Origin: Oscillatoriaceae cyanobacterium M7585_C2015_266 | Lineage (GTDB): Bacteria; Cyanobacteriota; Cyanobacteriia; Cyanobacteriales; Oscillatoriaceae | Direction: 5' to 3' | NCBI GenBank assembly: GCA_015295835.1 | Contig: DVEG01000003.1 | Span: forward strand, 62,001 to 126,000 | Length of the DNA stretch: 64,000 nt | Part shown: one piece after another, positions 45,933 through 55,943 of the stretch | Position numbering within the stretch: the stretch's first letter is position 1 | Layout of the letters: the number at the start of each line of letters is the position of its first letter | Translations under genes and position numbers: made by a program | The notes under the pieces: model-generated | Seen by the model: only the letters and a program-made list of their open reading frames with translations | The model's database searches: none | What the model was told of the DNA's origin: nothing

Positions 45933-46154
45933 TTAACCGCCGCCTACAATTGTGACAATTTCTAAGCGATCGCCTGCTTTTACTCGTGTTTTTTCCCAAA
46001 ATTGACGGTGCAGAATTTCTCCATTATATTCTACCGCCACTAAACGCGGATTCATCCCCAACATTTCCAATAAAGCAGGCAGTGAGGTTTGCGGCGGGCA
46101 AGTACGGGCTTCGCCATTTACTTGCAGGGTGATGGTTTCTGTATTGTTTGTCAT
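45933..46154 (-). CDS. thiS: thiamine biosynthesis sulfur carrier protein
   Basis: A 73-residue ubiquitin-like protein ending in the required Gly-Gly (EIVTIVGGG). It carries the thiocarboxylate sulfur for the thiazole of thiamine. Other marks are ITLQVNGEAR and RLVAVEYNGEILHR. The frame extends upstream to a TTG (46196), but ATG 46154 gives the usual ThiS length. It lies 92 bases downstream of thiE, so the two are likely one transcript, though in cyanobacteria thiS is often fused or next to thiO. Confidence 0.92.
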   Translation of the reverse strand: MTNNTETITLQVNGEARTCPPQTSLPALLEMLGMNPRLVAVEYNGEILHRQFWEKTRVKAGDRLEIVTIVGGG

Positions 46155-46246
46155 AAGTTTAGAAATAGTATTTTTTAGAAACCGAGCTATTAGCAAAAGA
46201 GTACTTCAAAGAAAAAGAAGAAAAAGAAAAGAATTATTTAGAGAGC

Positions 46247-47326
46247 TTAGCTGTTGTTAGCACTCTTCAAAGAGCGAAGCATTTGAAAGCGCGTTATTTG
46301 GGAGACAAAATATTGACATACCAAAGTAGGCTGTTCAGCTTCCATGATAGCTCGCACTACCGCCACTCTTTCGGCTCCGGCAGCAAGTACTTCATTGATA
46401 TTGCTCATGTCAATACCCCCGATGGCAAACCAGGGAAGTGGCGACTGCCGGGCGGCATAGGTGACATAATCAAAGCCGGCAGCCGGTTTATTGGGTTTTG
46501 TCGGGGTAGGGAAAACTGGGCCAACGCCGATGTAGTCAGCTCCTTCAGCGATCGCGCGCTGCATTTCCTCTGGATTGGTAGTCGAGCGTCCAATAATTTT
46601 GTGTGGACCAAGTAATTGGCGCGCTAGGGCGAAAGGAATGTCTTGTTGTCCTAGGTGTACTCCGTCAGCATCGACAGCAATGGCCAAATCCACTCTGTCA
46701 TTCATAATAAACAGCGCGCCGTAGCGGTGGCAAAGCTGACGCAGTTTGCAGCCATTTTCAATTCGCTGCGCATCTTCTGCGGTTTTGTCCCGATACTGGA
46801 CAATATTTACCCCGCCTTCTAGAGCGGCTTCTACGATTTCAAATAAGTTTTCGCTCTCGGATGTTATTAGATAAAGACGCGCTCGCAAAAGTTTTTGCTG
46901 CCGCTGATAAGCAAGTAAATTACTTTCTAAAACATAAACTCTATAGCGCATCTGCTTGCAAGCCACTCCCATATCGGGATGGTATAACTTGCCGTACTCC
47001 TCCAAAACCCTAAGCGCCTCTTCTACACGGCTGAAATTCGCTTGCAACACATGCTGCAAACTCATCCGCGTCTCTTCCCCAGGATGCGTTAGTTCTGTTC
47101 CCGGATCTCCCGGAGTATCCCGCGCTGCTCGCAATTCTGATCCATGCCAACGGGCCAATTCTTGGCGCATTTGTTTACATTCAGCCGAGAGTTCAGCACT
47201 TTCCAGCCCGAAACGGCACCACTCCTCAATAATTCTTAACCCTTCCCGGGCTCTGTCTAAATTGGCGTCTAAAATGCGACAAACTACTGGTTGTGCTGGT
47301 TTATTCCAGCTATCTTTATCTCCCAT
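46247..47326 (-). CDS. thiE: thiamine phosphate synthase with cyanobacterial N-terminal domain
   Basis: A 359-residue enzyme joining HMP-pyrophosphate and thiazole phosphate to thiamine phosphate. Residues about 1-145 are an extra helical domain (CRILDANLDRAREGLRIIEEWCRFG, VLQANFSRVEEALRVLEEY) seen in cyanobacterial and some other ThiE proteins. The TIM-barrel part (about 148-350) shows RLYLITSE, NIVQYRDKTA, FIMNDRVDLAIAVDADGVHLGQQDIP, IIGRSTTNPEEM, YIGVGPVFPTPTKP and FAIGGID. All phosphate-binding segments are intact. No TPP riboswitch is seen upstream. Confidence 0.96.
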   Translation of the reverse strand: MGDKDSWNKPAQPVVCRILDANLDRAREGLRIIEEWCRFGLESAELSAECKQMRQELARWHGSELRAARDTPGDPGTELTHPGEETRMSLQHVLQANFSRVEEALRVLEEYGKLYHPDMGVACKQMRYRVYVLESNLLAYQRQQKLLRARLYLITSESENLFEIVEAALEGGVNIVQYRDKTAEDAQRIENGCKLRQLCHRYGALFIMNDRVDLAIAVDADGVHLGQQDIPFALARQLLGPHKIIGRSTTNPEEMQRAIAEGADYIGVGPVFPTPTKPNKPAAGFDYVTYAARQSPLPWFAIGGIDMSNINEVLAAGAERVAVVRAIMEAEQPTLVCQYFVSQITRFQMLRSLKSANNS

Positions 47327-47618
47327 TGGAACACCCTCATTAATTTTTAATCCTAATAGCCATCCGCCGCCTGCCTTTTGGAGCCAGTTTATCCCTGGTG
47401 TAAAAAAAATGCGATAACAAAAGGATGCTGCATCACTTGGCTTTTCCAGCCACGGTAATACATTGTTTTCTAAGTCCGAACCTCCCCTGAGCCTGAAAAA
47501 ATAATTACCGGACTATAATTTTACACTTGGCTTAAGTTTTGTCCTAACTGTCTTATTTTAAGTGGGTGCAAGTTCATCAAAAATTGGTTAGAGTTAAAAC
47601 CACCGTTGGAGGAAAGTT

Positions 47619-49295
47619 GTGAGTTCAAATTACTGCCGCACCTTTGAAAAAACCAAGACTGCCCTTTCTGCGCAGTCTTTGCTTAGTTATTGCCTACGTT
47701 CAAAAATGTTTCGGCTGGGAGGGCGAGCAGGAATAGCGATCGCTATCCTGATGTGGCTGTGCCTTGGTTCAGCAAGCGCGGCAACTAGCCCAGAAATGCC
47801 TACAGGTGAAACTATACCAATAGCCCAGGCATCGCCGAGCAAAAAATTATATGTCAATCCTAATACCGGCAGCGATACGGGCGATGGAAGCGAGCGCGCT
47901 CCCTTTCGAACTATCACCCAAGCGTTAAATGCAGCAGAGCAGAACACTGTTATTCTACTTGCACCTGGCACCTATAGCGCTCAGACTGGGGAAACTTTTC
48001 CCATCAAACTCAAACCCGGAGTAACAATACAGGGCGATCCCAGTACCAAAGGGCAGAGAATTTCAATTGTTGGCGGCGGATACTTCCTAAGCCCCACCTT
48101 TGCCACTCAAGATATTACAATTCTCGGAGCCGATGGCGCCACCCTCAGCGGCGTCACCGTCACCAATCCCAATGATCGCGGCTACGGGCTGTGGATTGAA
48201 TCTTCTAGCCCCACCATCACAGACAGCACCTTTATCGGCAGCACCCACGACGGTATTTCTATAGTTGGCAACAGTGCCCCAGTAATTCGCGGTAATTATT
48301 TTTCTCGCAATGGGGCTAACGGCATGACCATCTATGGCACCTCAAAACCCCAAGTCGAACAAAATACATTTGAAAACACAGGATACGCTATCAATATTAA
48401 CCAAAGTGCTGCACCGGTACTGTCGGGAAATATAATAATCCGCAATCGTGCCGGGGTACTTGTGCAAGCCAATGGGCGACCTGTTCTACGTAATAATAAA
48501 ATAGAAGGCAATCAGCAAGACGGAGTTGTGGCTATTTCACAAGCTCAGCCAGACTTAGGGAGGGCAGAGCAGCCTGGCGGCAATATCATCCGCAACAACG
48601 GTCAATATGATATTAATGCCAAGGCAACCACTCAGATTATACCTGTCTACGGCAATCAGCTCTCTAATCGCACTCTAGGTCGTTTGGATTTTACCGGGCG
48701 GGTTAGTGTTGCCCCCCCACCTGTGGAAATACGCCCAGTGCCGAAGCCGATTATTGCTAGTCCCCCTCCCCGGCAACCGGCTGCTGTTACGCCGCCACCA
48801 CTGCCCCGCAACAATTCGTCAGTTAGTGCTAGTAATTTTCCCCGCCTGAATATTCCTACGGATAATAGACCAATTCCTATCCCGGTTCCTCCTCCGGAAA
48901 CCAGTTCTCCGTCACCGACTAGCGGTACAGTATCCTCAGAAATATCGCCTCCTGCGAATGTGCTGCCAGTTCCCAGCACCAATATTCCAGGGGGCAGCGC
49001 TCGCCCCCCTCTCCGCAGCCCGCTTCCTTCTAATCTCGGTCCCGCAGTGGGTGAGCCGCCGCCACCGCCTGCGGGTGCTGTAGCTAAAGGTTTACGCTAC
49101 CGCGTGATCGTGGAGGTAAATGGCGAGCGCGAACAGGCTCGCGTGCGCAGACTAGCTCCCGAAGCGTTTGTTACAGTCATTGATGGGCAAACAGTGATGC
49201 AGGCGGGTATGTTTAGCGAGCGCAATAATGCTCTAGAATTGCTCCAAATGTTGCAAAGTAACGGTTTGAAAGCTTCTTTGCAGGAGCTACAATAA
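47619..49295 (+). CDS. DUF1565 right-handed beta-helix protein with a SPOR-like C-terminus
   Basis: A 558-residue exported protein. A GTG start at 47619 follows a good GGAGGAAAG. A long N-terminus leads into a signal segment (IAIAILMWLCLGSASAA). DUF1565 (about 80-330) begins LYVNPNTGSDTGDGS and continues as a parallel beta-helix with repeats like APVIRGNYFSRNGANG and RPVLRNNKIEGNQQDG. A Pro/Ser-rich linker (about 355-485) precedes a small C-terminal domain (YRVIVEVNG, VMQAGMFSERNNALELLQML) resembling SPOR, which binds denuded peptidoglycan. It may bind or modify surface polysaccharide; no catalytic site is evident. Confidence 0.85.
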   Translation: MSSNYCRTFEKTKTALSAQSLLSYCLRSKMFRLGGRAGIAIAILMWLCLGSASAATSPEMPTGETIPIAQASPSKKLYVNPNTGSDTGDGSERAPFRTITQALNAAEQNTVILLAPGTYSAQTGETFPIKLKPGVTIQGDPSTKGQRISIVGGGYFLSPTFATQDITILGADGATLSGVTVTNPNDRGYGLWIESSSPTITDSTFIGSTHDGISIVGNSAPVIRGNYFSRNGANGMTIYGTSKPQVEQNTFENTGYAININQSAAPVLSGNIIIRNRAGVLVQANGRPVLRNNKIEGNQQDGVVAISQAQPDLGRAEQPGGNIIRNNGQYDINAKATTQIIPVYGNQLSNRTLGRLDFTGRVSVAPPPVEIRPVPKPIIASPPPRQPAAVTPPPLPRNNSSVSASNFPRLNIPTDNRPIPIPVPPPETSSPSPTSGTVSSEISPPANVLPVPSTNIPGGSARPPLRSPLPSNLGPAVGEPPPPPAGAVAKGLRYRVIVEVNGEREQARVRRLAPEAFVTVIDGQTVMQAGMFSERNNALELLQMLQSNGLKASLQELQ

Positions 49296-49330
49296 TTTTA
49301 CTTTAGCATAAAACTTCTATCTGGCAGTAA

Positions 49331-49392
49331 GCAAAAGAAAAGGGCAAAGGAAAAAGGGTTTTTTATTTGTCTCTTTTCTTTTTGCTTTTTTT
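49331..49392. terminator. terminator between convergent genes
   Basis: GCAAAAGAAAAG (49331-49342) pairs imperfectly with CTTTTCTTTTTGC (49373-49385), followed by seven T. It lies between the DUF1565 gene and the convergent nuclease-like gene. The stem is A/T-rich, so efficiency is uncertain. Confidence 0.55.
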
Positions 49393-49446
49393 ATATTTTG
49401 GGGTATGAAAGAGCTTTTCTAGAAAGGCCAACCTCTTTCTTACCAA

Positions 49447-50592
49447 TCAATTTGCTTTTATTTGCAGAACCACCCAATCAAATGTTTCTAGAACTTGGGT
49501 TAGTGTTTCCTCGTCGAGCAAGGTAGATAAACGAATGCTTGGCAATCTCCGCTCTGTTCGATCAGCAGGAAGTGCTAAACCGATGGAACTTAATCGCCCT
49601 CGCAGTTCTTGCCAATTCTCCTCAGAATCAAAAGGAGCGTTGGAGGCATAAGAACTTGATGATATTTCCAAGTAGCCAGATATGCCAATTCTGAAAAGCT
49701 CCAGGGATTTTCTCGATTTTTGAGCCAGCTTTGCTGCAAAGCCGCCGTAAGTATCTCCCGTCACCCACTGGATTTCTAATTCCGGGTATTTGTTTTCTAC
49801 CCATTTATGGATTTTTCTAGCAATTTCTGCTTCATCTCTGCCCCGTCTGGCTTTCATTTCTTCAAAAAATGATATTTCGTCCCACCGCCGCCTTTCTCTC
49901 GTCGCGCTGGCTTTCTTCTGCGTTGCTTCTGCGGTTTGACCTATGACTCTGGGCACTAGGGTTTGTAGCCCATCTTCGCTGACGTACTGTTTGATTTCTA
50001 CTGCAACTACCTCTGCTGGATCCATCTGTTCGTTGAGGAATTCTATGACTCGTCGCAGTTCGCTACTGACTTCATCTGAGACAAAGACTAAACGAATTTT
50101 GCCTGCTTGCAGGTTAGTTTTGACTTTTTGCCAAAATTGCTCCTCTTCTGCATCCGTGCCCAGAAATTTTTCAAAAACCTGTTCGGGATCGCGCCCTTGT
50201 TCACGACAGTTAGCTTCAAATTGGGTGATGATTGATTCCATAGGCCAGTATACTAGGACGTTGGCGGCGTAGTCGAGCATTTCTCCGATAATTTCTCGGC
50301 GGATGCGGCTGTCGCTGCTGCGTCTGACTTCTACTAGCGTTGGAATTGCATCTTGGTCGAGGAATAAGTGAGCGAGCGCCCATCGCCCGCTTCCTTCTTC
50401 TTCTAAATTTGTTGTAATTTCTCGCGAAATCAATAGCCACCTTCTAGGTGTTGCCCTATCTATTTGATCTCCCGCTAATAGCTGCGGATATTTTTCTAGT
50501 AGTTCTTGCAGCCTATCTTCTGTTTCGTAGGCTTGTTCTGTCATTTCTACAAGCCTGTCGTCATCCTGAATTAGATAAATTCCTCCACTCAT
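49447..50592 (-). CDS. hypothetical protein with a PD-(D/E)XK nuclease-like region
   Basis: A 381-residue soluble protein. The N-terminal third holds EDRLQELLEKYPQLLAGD and IPTLVEVRRSSDSRIRREIIGEMLDYAAN, the pattern of NucS/PD-(D/E)XK-type proteins in which (D/E)xK sits before a helix with LDYA. Here the expected Lys is Arg (EVRR), so activity is not assured. The middle has EVVAVEIKQYV, a second candidate ExK. The C-terminal 130 residues (ELFRIGISGYLEI) look alpha/beta. There is no methyltransferase or helicase partner nearby, so it is not an obvious restriction system. Defence or repair roles are guesses. Confidence 0.6.
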   Translation of the reverse strand: MSGGIYLIQDDDRLVEMTEQAYETEDRLQELLEKYPQLLAGDQIDRATPRRWLLISREITTNLEEEGSGRWALAHLFLDQDAIPTLVEVRRSSDSRIRREIIGEMLDYAANVLVYWPMESIITQFEANCREQGRDPEQVFEKFLGTDAEEEQFWQKVKTNLQAGKIRLVFVSDEVSSELRRVIEFLNEQMDPAEVVAVEIKQYVSEDGLQTLVPRVIGQTAEATQKKASATRERRRWDEISFFEEMKARRGRDEAEIARKIHKWVENKYPELEIQWVTGDTYGGFAAKLAQKSRKSLELFRIGISGYLEISSSSYASNAPFDSEENWQELRGRLSSIGLALPADRTERRLPSIRLSTLLDEETLTQVLETFDWVVLQIKAN

Positions 50593-50826
50593 CTAAATCC
50601 TCTTTCCCCTCGCTTTCTATTACTTTCTCTACTCTTCTTAGATTTTTTATTTTTTTAATTAGACTACTATTTTTCTTTCCAACCCAACTATTTCCAGAAT
50701 TTTCAAAAATAACAATAATATTTTACTTTTATATGAAAAGATAGTTTTAGAAAAAAATTAACAACTATATACTCGACATAATAGTTTGAGATTTTCAGTC
50801 ATTTTAAATCTAAAATAGAAAGTAGC

Positions 50827-51690
50827 CTAAATTCTGCCCTCGAACACGCGAACTGCGGGGCCAGTCATGTAAAGCCGTTCATCTGTAGCAGACCATTCAA
50901 TTTCCAGACAGCCGCCGGGAAGCTCAACCGTAGCAAGGCGATCGCACCTTCCTGTCAAAACAGCAGCCACAAGAGAAGCACAGGCACCAGTCCCACAAGC
51001 CAGTGTAGCACCAGCCCCCCTTTCCCACACCCGCATTTTCAAGTAATTCCGGCGAATCACTTGAACAAATTCTGTATTAGTTCGCTTAGGAAAGACTGGG
51101 TGATGTTCAAACTGAGGGCCAATAACTTCTAAAGGAATCGCCGCCACATCATCTACAAAAATAATGCAGTGAGGATTACCCATACTCACACAAGTTACCA
51201 ACCAAGACTTACCGGCGATTTCCAAAGGTTCTTCGATAACTTGGTGCTCGCCCGCTACGAGGGTAGTGGGAATCTCAGCAGCAAGCAATCGCGGCGTGCC
51301 CATATCCACCCTTACCTGCCCATCGGCACGCAATTGTGGCACTATCATCCCTGCCAAAGTGTGAATTTTATAGTAGACAGAGTCAGAAGTTTGTTTCTGC
51401 GGCGTGTTGGCAGGCGGTGCCCCCAAATCAGCCAGGAACTTGGCCAAACAGCGGATACCATTGCCGCACATTTCCGGTTCGGAGCCGTCGGAGTTAAAAA
51501 TCCGCATCGAGTAATCGCTGCCGTTTTTTCCGGGCAAAGCAAAAATCACGCCATCAGCGCCGATACCAAAATGGCGAGCGCACAGTTTTACCGCCTCTTT
51601 TGGCGTTAGTACTGGTTCAGATGAGGCGCGATTGTCAATCAAAATAAAATCATTGCCGAGTCCATGATACTTTGTAAACTCAATAGCCAT
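50827..51690 (-). CDS. dapF: diaminopimelate epimerase
   Basis: A 287-residue enzyme that converts LL- to meso-diaminopimelate for lysine and peptidoglycan. Both catalytic cysteines are present, in [13 protein letters not shown] and [27 protein letters not shown] begins the protein and [21 protein letters not shown] and ERGAGAT complete the family marks. It is divergent from hfq, sharing a spacer of 193 bases. Confidence 0.97.
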   Translation of the reverse strand: MAIEFTKYHGLGNDFILIDNRASSEPVLTPKEAVKLCARHFGIGADGVIFALPGKNGSDYSMRIFNSDGSEPEMCGNGIRCLAKFLADLGAPPANTPQKQTSDSVYYKIHTLAGMIVPQLRADGQVRVDMGTPRLLAAEIPTTLVAGEHQVIEEPLEIAGKSWLVTCVSMGNPHCIIFVDDVAAIPLEVIGPQFEHHPVFPKRTNTEFVQVIRRNYLKMRVWERGAGATLACGTGACASLVAAVLTGRCDRLATVELPGGCLEIEWSATDERLYMTGPAVRVFEGRI

Positions 51691-51883
51691 TCAATACTCC
51701 GCCTTCAGTTATAGGATAGGGATAAAGCAGGCACCCCTACTAAATGTGATATTCTATCTGAATCGGTGGGGTAGAAGCACGAACGAATCCACCAGCAGCA
51801 TTTCGCCCACTCGCCAGAGTTGAGCCTATAATCGCCTGAAGTTTCCAAAGCAAGTAAAATCTCCTATAGCAATTTTTCTGATT

Positions 51884-52096
51884 ATGACCACCTTCAATAC
51901 AGGGTTGCCCAGCATTCGTCAAATTCAGGCACTGATTAAAGATAAAAAACAAGTCGAGATCAAGCTAGTTACCGCCGATTTATTAGAAGGCCAAATCCGC
52001 TGGCAAGACGAAAATTGTATTTGTTTGGTGGATGCAAACAATCAGTCCACATTTCTATGTTGGCAAGGGATTGTTTACATCAAACCCAAATCTTAA
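51884..52096 (+). CDS. hfq: cyanobacterial Hfq RNA-binding protein
   Basis: A 70-residue Sm-like protein of the divergent cyanobacterial type (FNTGLPSIRQIQALIKDKKQ, VEIKLVTADLLEGQIRWQDENC and FLCWQGIVYIKP). Cyanobacterial Hfq lacks some RNA-binding residues of the enterobacterial protein and is known in Synechocystis to bind the C-terminus of pilus ATPase PilB1 and to be needed for motility. That makes the PilB-like protein at 8.5 kb a possible partner. It is transcribed alone, divergent from dapF. Confidence 0.93.
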   Translation: MTTFNTGLPSIRQIQALIKDKKQVEIKLVTADLLEGQIRWQDENCICLVDANNQSTFLCWQGIVYIKPKS

Positions 52097-52100
52097 AGTG

Positions 52101-54422
52101 TTATAACTGATCATTGCTGAATGGTTGCGACACCGAGTCACTGGCAAAAACTTTTTCCACGGGAAGAGGCAAAATCGAGAGTTCGTCTGAGGGAAGAAGC
52201 CAGTGACGTGCGGCATTAAGTGCTTGCAAGCCGCCACACAAAAGTAAGCGATCGCCCGCTTGCAAATCCGTGTTTTCGTCGGGAAAGCGAATAAATTTCC
52301 CCTCCCGCCGAATAGCCTGTACCACAACCTCTTGTTGCCGAAGCAAATCGAGTTCCCCCAGAGTTTTGCCGACGGCAGGGCTTTTATCCGGGATAGTCAA
52401 CCACTGGCAAGAAGAACTTTCCGGCGGAATAGCGACTTCCCCTTTTGCCAGTTGCTCAAAAGCTGCTAATTCTTCGGATTCTCCCACCACCAAGAGGCGA
52501 TCGTCCGCATACAGAGTTGTTTGCGGATCGGGATAATCAATTTCTTCTCCCGAAGAGCGCCTAATTGCCATCAAACTCACACCGCTGAGACGTCGCAAAT
52601 CCGTTTCTTCTAACGTCATGCCAGCCAGGGGAGAATTCTGTGGTAGAGAATACCAACGACTATTAAGATCTTGTGCCGCCGCCTGCAACTCCCGCGAAAT
52701 TGTTTCAGCTGAACGCTCCGGGCGGAAAACCATATAGTGGCGGTTGCGGATTTGCGTTGCTTGTCGCTGAATCGCACTGTTAGACAATCCCATTCCTGCA
52801 AGCAAGTGCGCCGACAGTTCTAAACTCGCCTCAAATTCCGGCTGTACAACTTCTCGCGCACCTAAATGGTAAAGTAGTTCGATGTCTTGATCTCGTGTAG
52901 CTCGGACGACAACATCTAAATCGGGAGCTAGCTCTAAGGCGCGTTTGAGGCAGAGGCGGCTGCTCATTGGATCGGGTAGAGCGATCGCCATTGCCCGCGC
53001 CTTATCCACACCAGCAGTCTGCAAAACGTGCAAGCTCGCTCCATTACCATAGACATAAGCCACCCCCGCTTCTCTCAGCTGCTGAATCCGACTCTCCGAC
53101 TGATCAATAACCACCACCGGCAGTCCATGTTCTTGTAGTAGTTTTACTAAATTACGACCTACTCGCCCGTAACCGACAATGACAACGTGATTTTTTAAAG
53201 GTGCGGGAGTAGAAACTTCTATAGGCACCTCTGCGTTATTGAGATATTTATTTAGCCATGGCAATTCTAAGAGTTTTGGTACCGTGCGCAAGACAAAAGG
53301 GGTCAGCACCAGTGTCACTGCCGTTGTACCTGCAATTAATAAGTAAACCCGCCGTGAAACTATCCCTAGAGACTGTCCCGCACTAGCTAGCACAAAGGAA
53401 AATTCCCCAATTTGCGCCAGCCCCACCCCGGCAATAAAAGCCGTTTTCAGCGGATAGCGAAATGCCCTGACAATCGGCGTTACGATCAAGAACTTGCCTA
53501 GCCAAACTATGGCTACCAGCCCCAGAATTAGTTCTAGATTTTTCCACAAGAATAAGGGGTCAATCAACATCCCCACCGAGACAAAAAACAAGGCGGCAAA
53601 GATATCCCGCACTGGCTCGACGTAAGTTAAGGTTTGATCGGCGTATTCTACTTCTGAAATCATCAAACCGGCGACAAATGCCCCCATCTCGATAGAAAAG
53701 CCTAACTGATTTGTTAGCAGGGCAATACCTAAACACAGGGCTACGACTCCCAACAAAAATAGTTCTCGGCTCTCTGTTTTTGCAAGAAATCTTAGTAAAG
53801 GTGGGATTGCCCAAATACCAACAGTGATCGCTCCCGCCGCAAATATCCCAATCCGCAGCAATGATTCCCCCACTGCCAGATAGAGGGCTTCTGCTGGTTG
53901 GTTGAGGGCTGGCAGCACTGCCATCATCAGCCCTAGGGCTAAATCCTGTACAATCAATATTCCCAGCATTACTTGCCCGTGGGGTGTGGAGGTTTCGTTT
54001 CTTTCCATCAAGCATTTGAGTACGACTGCAGTAGAAGATAAGGAGAGAATCGCTCCCAAAAATACTCCCTGTGCTGGTGAAGACACCCATCCCATGCCGA
54101 CGGATACTACAGTCGTGACTATAATAGTTAGGGTTATTTGCAGCCCGCCTCCCCCCAAACTGATTTTTTTTACCTTATTGAGTTCTGCAAAGGAAAACTC
54201 TACACCTAGGGCAAATAACAGGAAGGCTACTCCGAATTGCGCCAGGGTTTCGACTTGGACTAATTCTTTGATTAGTCCCAGCCCCGTAGGACCTACAATC
54301 ATGCCTCCCAGCAAGTAGCCCAGCAAAACAGGCTGTCTCAGAATCGCCGCCAACAGTCCACCTGCGGCGGCTGCAGCGAGAACTGTTACTAAGTCTATGA
54401 TTAGGCGAAAGTCTTCTTGCAC
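52101..54422 (-). CDS. Kef-type cation:proton antiporter with TrkA-N and TrkA-C domains
   Basis: A 773-residue CPA2-family transporter, GTG start. About 12 membrane helices (1-390) include LLGYLLGGMIVGPTGLGLI, FLLFALGVEFSFAEL and SIEMGAFVAGLMIS. A TrkA-N NAD-binding domain (about 405-530) begins HVVIVGYGRVGRNLVKLL. Two TrkA-C domains follow (about 590-670 and 680-760), each with repeated patterns such as SPLAGMTLEETDLRR and SPAVGKTLGELDLLR. It probably exchanges K+ or Na+ for H+, gated by nucleotide. The stop lies 5 bases from the convergent hfq stop. Confidence 0.92.
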   Translation of the reverse strand: MQEDFRLIIDLVTVLAAAAAGGLLAAILRQPVLLGYLLGGMIVGPTGLGLIKELVQVETLAQFGVAFLLFALGVEFSFAELNKVKKISLGGGGLQITLTIIVTTVVSVGMGWVSSPAQGVFLGAILSLSSTAVVLKCLMERNETSTPHGQVMLGILIVQDLALGLMMAVLPALNQPAEALYLAVGESLLRIGIFAAGAITVGIWAIPPLLRFLAKTESRELFLLGVVALCLGIALLTNQLGFSIEMGAFVAGLMISEVEYADQTLTYVEPVRDIFAALFFVSVGMLIDPLFLWKNLELILGLVAIVWLGKFLIVTPIVRAFRYPLKTAFIAGVGLAQIGEFSFVLASAGQSLGIVSRRVYLLIAGTTAVTLVLTPFVLRTVPKLLELPWLNKYLNNAEVPIEVSTPAPLKNHVVIVGYGRVGRNLVKLLQEHGLPVVVIDQSESRIQQLREAGVAYVYGNGASLHVLQTAGVDKARAMAIALPDPMSSRLCLKRALELAPDLDVVVRATRDQDIELLYHLGAREVVQPEFEASLELSAHLLAGMGLSNSAIQRQATQIRNRHYMVFRPERSAETISRELQAAAQDLNSRWYSLPQNSPLAGMTLEETDLRRLSGVSLMAIRRSSGEEIDYPDPQTTLYADDRLLVVGESEELAAFEQLAKGEVAIPPESSSCQWLTIPDKSPAVGKTLGELDLLRQQEVVVQAIRREGKFIRFPDENTDLQAGDRLLLCGGLQALNAARHWLLPSDELSILPLPVEKVFASDSVSQPFSNDQL

Positions 54423-54819
54423 GGCTTTTATGAGACAAATGTTAAGTTATATTATCCTAACTCAGAAATTTATTTTAGTTTTAGTTAGTTTTAGTTGACG
54501 CGGCAGCTTCCGGCTATAATAAAATTATATTTTTTGTTGAAAAATTTAAAAATTAGTAATTCAAAAATTTTAGGTGATATATTTTAGTATAAAAAACAAA
54601 TAAACTAGAACTTTCAATCCTTTCATGATAGGTCATAATGTGGAGATACAACACAAATTTCAAGAATTAGTATTTATTATATAATATAGTTTAGCTAAAG
54701 CTATATATGCGAATTAATTTATTTCAAGTATTTTATTTATTTTATCTGGAAAAAGCAGGAGTTTATAAGAAAATTATGCCAACCATAAGCTATCAGTCAA
54801 TAACCATAAGGAGAATTGC
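54423..54819. other. AT-rich divergent intergenic region
   Basis: About 400 bases, very AT-rich, between the antiporter and M23 peptidase genes. The repeated motif AACCATAAG occurs twice near 54780-54810, the second copy leading into an AAGGAG ribosome-binding site. No coding frame or RNA gene is seen. Confidence 0.4.
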
Positions 54820-55740
54820 ATGACGAACGCATTCCACTTAGCTACCGAGGAGTTGCTTAGTTTAATTTTCAAAGAAACTAGGTTTCTGAGAACGAGAATC
54901 GGTTTGACGGCAAGCATGGCGGCAGTGCTGATAGGCTGGGCTGCCGAAGCGCGCTCGCTACAGGTAAAATTATCACCAACAGATGCCCAGCTTGGCGATA
55001 CTATCTCAGTAATAATACAAGTTGACACCCCCGAAACGGAGAATCCACAGGTTTTGATGCATCAAAAAACCTACCCCGCTTTTCCCATCGGGCAAAATCG
55101 CTTTCGCGCTCTCCTGCCCACGACACCTCTTGATCGCCCAGGAACATGGCAAATCCAAGTAATTGCAGAAGGAAAACAGCAGCAATTAACAGTAAGGGTA
55201 AAAGATCGCTACTTTCCTACTCAATCTATTTGGTTGCCCCCCGGTAAAGACGAAGATATCAGCGATTACGAATTCGATATCGTAGACAACTTCAAAAAAT
55301 TACAAACTCCTGAAAAATTCTGGAATGGGCCATTTTTGCGCCCTAACTCTGGAGAAATCACCACCGTTTATGGTGTCCGACGCTATTATAATGGCAAATT
55401 TGCCGAAGACTATTACCATCGTGGCGTAGATTATGCCGGTGCTTATGGTTCACCGGTTATCGCACCAGCAGCGGGTCGCGTCGCCTTAGTCGGACGCGAA
55501 TCGGAGGGATTCAAAGTTCACGGCAACTGTGTCGGCATCGATCACGGTCACGGTGTCCTTAGTATTTTTTTGCATATGAGTCGTATTGACGTGAAGGAAG
55601 GGGATTTTGTCAAAGCCGGTCAAGTTATTGGCACTTTGGGAAATACCGGGGCATCAACTGGACCTCATCTGCACTGGGGTTTGTATGTAAATGGTAAGTC
55701 CGTGGATCCAGTGCCCTGGCGATATCAGGGATTTGAATAG
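54820..55740 (+). CDS. M23-family metallopeptidase (LytM type)
   Basis: A 306-residue exported protein. A hydrophobic segment (GLTASMAAVLIGWAAEARS) serves as signal or anchor. An Ig-like domain (about 48-130; VKLSPTDAQLGDTISVIIQVD) precedes the LytM domain (about 180-305). Zinc ligands are in YHRGVDYAG (His, Asp) and HLHWG (His); the catalytic His is in IFLHMSRID. All required residues are present, so it should cleave peptidoglycan cross-links. It is transcribed alone and followed by a clear terminator. Confidence 0.93.
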   Translation: MTNAFHLATEELLSLIFKETRFLRTRIGLTASMAAVLIGWAAEARSLQVKLSPTDAQLGDTISVIIQVDTPETENPQVLMHQKTYPAFPIGQNRFRALLPTTPLDRPGTWQIQVIAEGKQQQLTVRVKDRYFPTQSIWLPPGKDEDISDYEFDIVDNFKKLQTPEKFWNGPFLRPNSGEITTVYGVRRYYNGKFAEDYYHRGVDYAGAYGSPVIAPAAGRVALVGRESEGFKVHGNCVGIDHGHGVLSIFLHMSRIDVKEGDFVKAGQVIGTLGNTGASTGPHLHWGLYVNGKSVDPVPWRYQGFE

Positions 55741-55758
55741 TAGCCTTGTGAAAGTTGT

Positions 55759-55796
55759 GGGGTAAAAGGCTAGAATAGTCTTACCCCCGTTTTTTT
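55759..55796 (+). terminator. rho-independent terminator after the M23 peptidase gene
   Basis: GGGGTAA (55759-55765) pairs perfectly with TTACCCC (55781-55787), followed by CG and seven T. Stem, loop and T-run are typical. Confidence 0.85.
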
Positions 55797-55943
55797 AAAC
55801 TTTACTAGCAGCCACCAACCTATAATAGCCTATTTATCGGGGTTTTAGAGAAATTCAGGGTAATAAAAAGCGCTATAAGTGCAAGTAAATTTCCTGTAAA
55901 CTGTCTCCGGCGGCGACGGGTTTATACCTACGAGGTCTTTGTT

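Noticed and set aside
47327-47618. TPP riboswitch upstream of thiE
   Set aside because: I looked for the conserved CTGAGA and the downstream ACC...CTGATC...GGG pattern on the minus strand and did not find them.
49447-50592. Restriction-modification system
   Set aside because: There is no DNA methyltransferase, specificity subunit or helicase nearby, so only a lone nuclease-like protein can be claimed.
51740-51952. 70-codon minus-strand frame
   Set aside because: It is largely the dapF-hfq spacer and the antisense of hfq, with no protein-like pattern.
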